Origin: Pantoea sp. AS-PWVM4
Lineage (GTDB): Bacteria > Pseudomonadota > Gammaproteobacteria > Enterobacterales > Enterobacteriaceae
Length of the DNA stretch: 64,000 bases
Direction: 5' to 3'
NCBI RefSeq assembly: GCF_000468095.1
Contig: NZ_ASZC01000013.1
Coordinates: 62,001 to 126,000 of the forward strand
How positions within the stretch are numbered: the first letter of the stretch is position 1; each line of letters starts with the position of its first letter. Shown one piece after another: positions 59,436-64,000 of the stretch. A model generated the notes under the pieces. The model did not search any database. It saw nothing but the letters and a program-made list of their open reading frames with translations, and was not told the origin of the DNA. The translations under genes were made by a program, and so were the position numbers.

Positions 59436-62400
59436 GCTGCACCCCCTCTACGGATGCTTTTTTCTTACGCGCAAAGAATTGCGACACCACCACGTAGAAC
59501 ATCGGCACAAAGAAGATGGCGAGGAAGGTTGCGGTAATCATCCCGCCCGCTACCGCCGTACCGATGGAGTGCTGACTGCCCGCGCCGGCACCGTTAGAGA
59601 TGGTGAGCGGCAGGACTCCGAGGATAAAGGCCATCGAGGTCATGATAATCGGACGGATACGCAGGCGTGCTGCTTCCACCGCCGCCTCAATCAGGCTCTT
59701 ACCTTCCCGTTCGTGCAGTTCCTTGGCAAATTCAACAATCAATATGGCGTTCTTCGCCGCCAGTCCGACGGTGGTTAATAACCCAACCTGGAAGAACACG
59801 TCGTTCTGCAAGCCGCGCAGCAACACGGCGCAGATGGTACCCAGCACGCCGAGTGGCACCACCAGAATCACCGAGAACGGAATCGACCAGCTTTCATACA
59901 GCGCGGCGAGACACAGGAATACCACCAGAATCGAGATGGCATACAGCTGCGTGGTCTGGTTACCGGAAGCCTGTTCCTCATAGGAGATGCCGTACCACTG
60001 CACACGGAAGCCGCTCGGCAACTGTTTTGCCAGATCTTCTACGGCTTTCATCGCTTCACCGGTACTCTTACCCGGTGCCGGGGAACCAAGAATCTCTTCC
60101 GCCGTCAGGCCATTGAAACGTTCGAAGTGGGGCGAACCATATACCCATTTACCCGAGGCAAATGCGGAGAACGGAACCATGGTGCCGCTGGAGTTACGGA
60201 AGTACCATTTATTGAGGTCGGACGGCGTGACACGCGAATCCGCTTTCCCCATCAGATAGACCTCTTTCACGCGGCCGTTATACATAAACTGGTCGATATA
60301 GCTCGAACCCCAGGCCACCGACAGGGTGTTATTAATGTCGGTCATGCTCAGGCCCAGCGCGCTGGCTTTCTCGTCATTGATCTCCAGTTGATACTGCGGT
60401 TCATCTTCCAGGCCATTCATACGCACCTGAGCCAGACGTGGATCTTTGTTTGCCAGATCAATCAGCTGATGCGTGGCATCCATCATCTGCTGGTGGGTGT
60501 GCGCGCCCGTATCCTGCAAGTAGAGGTCAAAACCGGTGGCGTTCCCCAGTTCCATTACCGCAGGCGGTACCATGGCGAAGATTTTGGCGTTTTTGTAGTT
60601 GGCGAAGTGAGCCATGACCCGGTTCGCCAAATCCTGCACGCTCTGGCCGCTGTGGGTACGTTCCCCCCAGTCCTTCAGGCGCACAAACGCCATAGCGTTA
60701 CTCTGCCCGCGACCGGCGAAGTTAAACCCTGCCACGCCAAAAGTGGTGGTCACCACCGAGGCTTCATTTTTCTGAAGATAATCATTCAGATCGTTGATGA
60801 CCTGCTGGGTACGCTGCGACGACGAGTTTACCGGCAAGGTCATCTGCACCATCATCAGACCCTGGTCTTCGTTCGGCAGGAAGGTGGTCGGCACACGGGT
60901 AAACAGGAAGCCGGTCACGCCCACAATCACCAGATACACCACCAAAAACAGGCCACGACGCGAGATCACTTTATTCACCCCACGGGTGTAGTGCATCGCG
61001 CCACTGTCGAATTTACGGTTAAACCAACCGGCAAACCCGGTAGTTTTGTGTTCTGCCGAACTGGCTTTCAGGAAGGTGGCACAGAGCGCCGGGGTAAAGA
61101 TCAACGCCATAATCACCGACAACGCCATTGCGGACACAATGGTGATCGAGAACTGACGATAGATAACCCCGGTCGAACCAGAGAAGAAGGCCATCGGCAG
61201 CAGTACCGCCGACAGCACCAGCGCGATACCGAACAACGCCCCCTGAATCTGCTGCATCGATTTAATGGTGGCGGTTTTCGGATCGAGCTTTTCTTCGTGC
61301 ATCACACGCTCGACGTTCTCCACCACCACGATGGCATCATCCACCAATAGCCCTATCGCCAGCACCATCCCGAACATCGTCAGGGTGTTAATGCTGTAAC
61401 CAAAGGCGGCGAGGATACCGAATGTCCCCAGCAGCACCACCGGCACTACCAGGGTGGTGATCAGGGTCGCGCGCAGGTTTTGCAGGAACACCAACATCAC
61501 GAAGAACACCAGGATGACCGCTTCGATCAGGGTTTTCACCACTTCTTCGATGGAGGCACTCACCACCGGCGAGGTGTCGTAGGGATAGGTGACTTCCACG
61601 TTATCCGGCAAGGCGTCTTTCAGGTCAGCAATGGTCTGACGTACTGCTTTGGCGGTGTTCAGTTCGTTAGCACCGGTCGCCAGACGCAGCGCGATACCGG
61701 CCGCAGGCTTACCGTTCAGGGTGGCATCAATGCCGTAGCTCTGTGGACCAAGGGCCACGGACGCCACATCTTTCAGGCGCACTTGCGAGCCGTCGCTGTT
61801 TACTTTCAGCAGCACGTTTTCAAACTGTTTCACCGTGGTGAAACGGGTTTTGCCCAGCACGGTCGCCTGGGTTTTGGCACCCTGAATCGTTGGCAGCCCG
61901 CCCAACGAACCGGAAGAAACCTGCACGTTCTGGTTATCGATAGCCGTACTGACATCGCTTGGCATCAGGTTGTACTTATACAACTTGGCCGGATCGAGCC
62001 AGATACGCATGGCGTATTCTGAACCCAGCACCATAAAGTCGCCGACACCGGGAGTACGTGAAATCGGATCTTCCAGCTTCGACACCAGCATATCGGCCAG
62101 GTCGCCGTTGGTCAGCTTGCCGTCTTTCGAGATCAACCCCACCACCATCATGAAGTTTTTCTGGTACTTACGGATACGGATGCCCTGCTGTGTCACATCA
62201 GTCGGTAGCTGAGATTCGGCCAGGGACACACGGTCCTGCACCTGTACCTGGGCGATATCCGGGTTAATGCCCTGATTAAAGGTAGCGATGATCTGCGCAC
62301 TACCGTCCGACGCACTGCTCGACTCCAGATAGCGTAAGCCGTCCAGACCGTTGAGCTGCTGCTCAATCACCTGCACCACGGTGTTCTGCGTGGTTTCGGC

Positions 62401-62559
62401 ACTGGCACCGGGATAGGTAACGGAGATGGAAACCGCCGGAGGCGAGATATTCGGATACTGGTTAACCGGCAGATTGAGCGTCGCAATCGCCCCTACCAGC
62501 ATCACAATGATCGCGATAACCCATGCAAATATCGGGCGTTCAATAAAAAACTTAGACAT
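59425..62559 (-). CDS. AcrB-like multidrug RND transporter (HAE-1 family)
   Basis: 1044 aa, the length of AcrB (1049)/MexB. N-terminus [17 protein letters not shown] is the AcrB/MexB type. The proton-relay double Asp is in [19 protein letters not shown] (about 405-410) and the Lys in [18 protein letters not shown] (about 940). Periplasmic porter and docking domains are full length with [20 protein letters not shown] as in AcrB. It is probably a broad drug/detergent exporter; I do not give it a symbol because AcrB, AcrF, MexB and similar cannot be told apart here by eye. It follows the fusion-protein gene after 9 bp. Confidence 0.92.
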   Translation of the reverse strand: MSKFFIERPIFAWVIAIIVMLVGAIATLNLPVNQYPNISPPAVSISVTYPGASAETTQNTVVQVIEQQLNGLDGLRYLESSSASDGSAQIIATFNQGINPDIAQVQVQDRVSLAESQLPTDVTQQGIRIRKYQKNFMMVVGLISKDGKLTNGDLADMLVSKLEDPISRTPGVGDFMVLGSEYAMRIWLDPAKLYKYNLMPSDVSTAIDNQNVQVSSGSLGGLPTIQGAKTQATVLGKTRFTTVKQFENVLLKVNSDGSQVRLKDVASVALGPQSYGIDATLNGKPAAGIALRLATGANELNTAKAVRQTIADLKDALPDNVEVTYPYDTSPVVSASIEEVVKTLIEAVILVFFVMLVFLQNLRATLITTLVVPVVLLGTFGILAAFGYSINTLTMFGMVLAIGLLVDDAIVVVENVERVMHEEKLDPKTATIKSMQQIQGALFGIALVLSAVLLPMAFFSGSTGVIYRQFSITIVSAMALSVIMALIFTPALCATFLKASSAEHKTTGFAGWFNRKFDSGAMHYTRGVNKVISRRGLFLVVYLVIVGVTGFLFTRVPTTFLPNEDQGLMMVQMTLPVNSSSQRTQQVINDLNDYLQKNEASVVTTTFGVAGFNFAGRGQSNAMAFVRLKDWGERTHSGQSVQDLANRVMAHFANYKNAKIFAMVPPAVMELGNATGFDLYLQDTGAHTHQQMMDATHQLIDLANKDPRLAQVRMNGLEDEPQYQLEINDEKASALGLSMTDINNTLSVAWGSSYIDQFMYNGRVKEVYLMGKADSRVTPSDLNKWYFRNSSGTMVPFSAFASGKWVYGSPHFERFNGLTAEEILGSPAPGKSTGEAMKAVEDLAKQLPSGFRVQWYGISYEEQASGNQTTQLYAISILVVFLCLAALYESWSIPFSVILVVPLGVLGTICAVLLRGLQNDVFFQVGLLTTVGLAAKNAILIVEFAKELHEREGKSLIEAAVEAARLRIRPIIMTSMAFILGVLPLTISNGAGAGSQHSIGTAVAGGMITATFLAIFFVPMFYVVVSQFFARKKKASVEGVQHDN

Positions 62560-62568
62560 GACGCCCCC

Positions 62569-63705
62569 TTATTGTGCCGCAGCATCAGTCATGGAGAGGC
62601 TGACGGCATTAGCGGATGGCGTGTCATTGGTATTGGCGGCGGTGGTGGTCACTTTGACGCCGCTGCGAACACTTTGCAGGTTATTCACCACCACATTTTC
62701 CCCCTCTTGCAGACCACCGGTAACCAGCCACTCGCCGTGGATCATTTCGCCGGTGCTGATGCTGCGCTGTGCGATGGTGTTGTCGCTTTTCACCACATAG
62801 ACATAAGGCTGCCCTTTGGTGTCATGCATGATGGATTCCTGCGGCACCAAAATGCCCTGCTGCTGGATACCCTGCGGGAAGCTGGCATGGACATACATGC
62901 CTGGCAGCAATTCGTTATTGGGGTTCGGGAACACGGCTCGCAGCACCACGGTGCCGGTGGCGGTATCAACGTTGACTTCCGAGAAGGCCAGTTTGCCTTG
63001 TTCGCTATATTTGCTGCCATCTTCCAGCGTCAGACCCACCGCCGCGGTGTTGTCACCCACTTTGGCAATTTTGCCTTCCGCCAGTGCCCGGCGCAGACGC
63101 AGCAGATCGGTGGCGGACTCATTCACATCGACATAGATCGGGTTGAGCTGCGTAATGGTGGCAAGGTAGTCCGTCTGCCCGCTGGTCACCAGCGCACCGG
63201 CAGTGTAGAGCGAACGGCTGATATGCCCGGAGATCGGCGCTTTTACCAGGGTGTAGTCGAGGTTGACCTTGGCGGTTTCCACATCAGCTTTAGCTTCACG
63301 CTCCGCAGCCACCGCGTCATCGTAGGTCTGCTGACTGATGGCATGGGCGGCAGCCAGCGGCTGATAGCGTTTCGCAACCATCGCGTCGTTTTGCCAGGTC
63401 GCCATCGCTTTGTCATAAGACGCTTTATAGGTCGCCGGATCAATCTGATACAACGGCTGCCCCTCTTTGACTTCCCCACCTTCGGTGAAGAGGATTTTTT
63501 GGATCACACCACTGACCTGCGGGCGCACCTGAGCGGTACGAACCGCATTGGTACGGCCAGGCAATTGCGTGACCAGCGTTACGGGTTCGGTTTTCAGAGT
63601 AACAACGCCGACTTGCGGTGTCGCAGACGCGGCGGGTGTCGCTCCACCCTGATCACAGGCTGCCAGTAAAAACACCACGCTGGCAGAAAGAAGTTTCAGG
63701 CGCAT
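62569..63705 (-). CDS. AcrA-like efflux membrane-fusion lipoprotein
   Basis: 378 aa (AcrA 397). Signal peptide MRLKLLSASVVFLLAAC with lipobox LAAC (Cys about 17). The lipoyl half-motifs RPQVSGVIQKILFTEGGEVKEGQPLYQIDPA (about 62-92) and VKAPISGHISRSLYTAGALV flank a short alpha hairpin; a beta barrel and membrane-proximal domain follow. An upstream in-frame TTG (63720) exists, but the ATG at 63705 gives a normal lipoprotein leader. First gene of the MFP-RND-OMF unit. Confidence 0.92.
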   Translation of the reverse strand: MRLKLLSASVVFLLAACDQGGATPAASATPQVGVVTLKTEPVTLVTQLPGRTNAVRTAQVRPQVSGVIQKILFTEGGEVKEGQPLYQIDPATYKASYDKAMATWQNDAMVAKRYQPLAAAHAISQQTYDDAVAAEREAKADVETAKVNLDYTLVKAPISGHISRSLYTAGALVTSGQTDYLATITQLNPIYVDVNESATDLLRLRRALAEGKIAKVGDNTAAVGLTLEDGSKYSEQGKLAFSEVNVDTATGTVVLRAVFPNPNNELLPGMYVHASFPQGIQQQGILVPQESIMHDTKGQPYVYVVKSDNTIAQRSISTGEMIHGEWLVTGGLQEGENVVVNNLQSVRSGVKVTTTAANTNDTPSANAVSLSMTDAAAQ

Positions 63706-63730
63706 AGTTTTTCTCAACAAGATTGGGGAA

Positions 63731-63749
63731 AGTAATGAGAATGATTACT
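63731..63749. promoter_or_regulatory. Possible Fur-like operator upstream of the AcrAB-like operon
   Basis: AGTAATGAGAATGATTACT matches 13 of 19 positions of the Fur consensus and is partly palindromic (GTAAT...ATTAC). It sits 26 bp upstream of the fusion-protein start. The match is moderate and could also be another regulator's palindrome. Confidence 0.35.
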
Positions 63750-63901
63750 CTCAAGGAAAGTCATTGTAGGCAGGAGGCAATGGCGCAGCTGTTAAGGTTG
63801 CGTAAAACATATTTTCGAAACGAAAATGGTAAACCTTTCGTGCGATAAATCGCTGTGTTTTTTAGCTTTTCGCGGGTTTTCGGGTATGCATAGAAGTTAT
63901 C

Positions 63902-63990
63902 GCGCGATAAATCGCGCCGCTACGGGATCGTCGACTTTTAGCGCCACTGCTAAACTTTGTCCCCTGATGTAGCGGCGCGATTTATCGCGC
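63902..63990. repeat. REP-like pair upstream of the AcrAB-like operon
   Basis: Inverted unit at 63902-63923 (CTAC end to the right) and forward unit at 63969-63990 (GTAG start to the left), facing each other across 45 bp, as in the tas/lplT element. A decayed core TGCGATAAATCGC lies just outside near 63841. No gene is visible from 63721 to the window end. Confidence 0.85.
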
Positions 63991-64000
63991 TAATTACCCT

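Overview
The window is chromosomal DNA of an Enterobacterales bacterium, most likely an Erwiniaceae member such as Pantoea (an inference from gene content and order; no search was run). From about 6.7 kb to 48.3 kb it follows the E. coli K-12 order closely: yqcA-truC-yqcC-csrB-syd-queF-ppnN-xni-rlmM-ygdD-gcvA/gcvB-ygdI-csdAE-tcdA-mltA-tRNA-fMet-amiC-argA-recD-recB-ptrA-recC-ppdC-ygdB-ppdB-ppdA-thyA-lgt-ptsP-rppH-mutH-ygdQ-ygdR-tas-lplT-aas. The sdaCB and fucose genes that E. coli has in this stretch are missing.

Layout. (1) 1-6.6 kb: a merged hexarate catabolism locus. gudP-gudX-gudD-garL runs leftward (garL is cut by the window edge) and garD runs rightward from a shared 511-bp control region. 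Together they encode glucarate/galactarate uptake, dehydration and aldol cleavage. (2) 6.7-20 kb: RNA modification and housekeeping genes, with two regulatory RNAs, csrB (with an upstream GacA/UvrY box) and gcvB, and two identical initiator tRNA genes. (3) 20-36.5 kb: cell-wall amidase, arginine synthesis, the RecBCD-PtrA block and a minor-pseudopilin cluster. (4) 36.7-48.3 kb: thyA-lgt-ptsP-rppH, a DnaA-box-rich spacer at the position of E. coli DARS2, then mutH, ygdQ, ygdR, tas and the lysophospholipid pair lplT-aas. (5) 48.4-48.9 kb: a repeat-rich spacer. (6) 48.9-63.7 kb: two leftward RND efflux operons in series, an AcrAB-like pump with its own outer-membrane channel, then mdtABC with a second channel. 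These occupy the place where E. coli has galR-lysA.

The most notable non-genic signal is a family of REP-like palindromes. Each has a GTAG head followed by CG and a 16-base hairpin, usually in inverted pairs. They lie in the gap of all four convergent protein-gene pairs that have a gap, show paired base changes that keep the hairpin, supply the stop codon of recD in one case, and have decayed into a local tandem array at 48.6-48.8 kb. Other points worth a look are a 39-residue Ser/Thr-only insertion in MdtB, a possible antisense small protein at the ppnN start, a hairpin that may bring a distant Shine-Dalgarno near the xni start, and the gar/gud fusion with a CRP-like site. I found no prophage, insertion sequence, CRISPR array or defence island.
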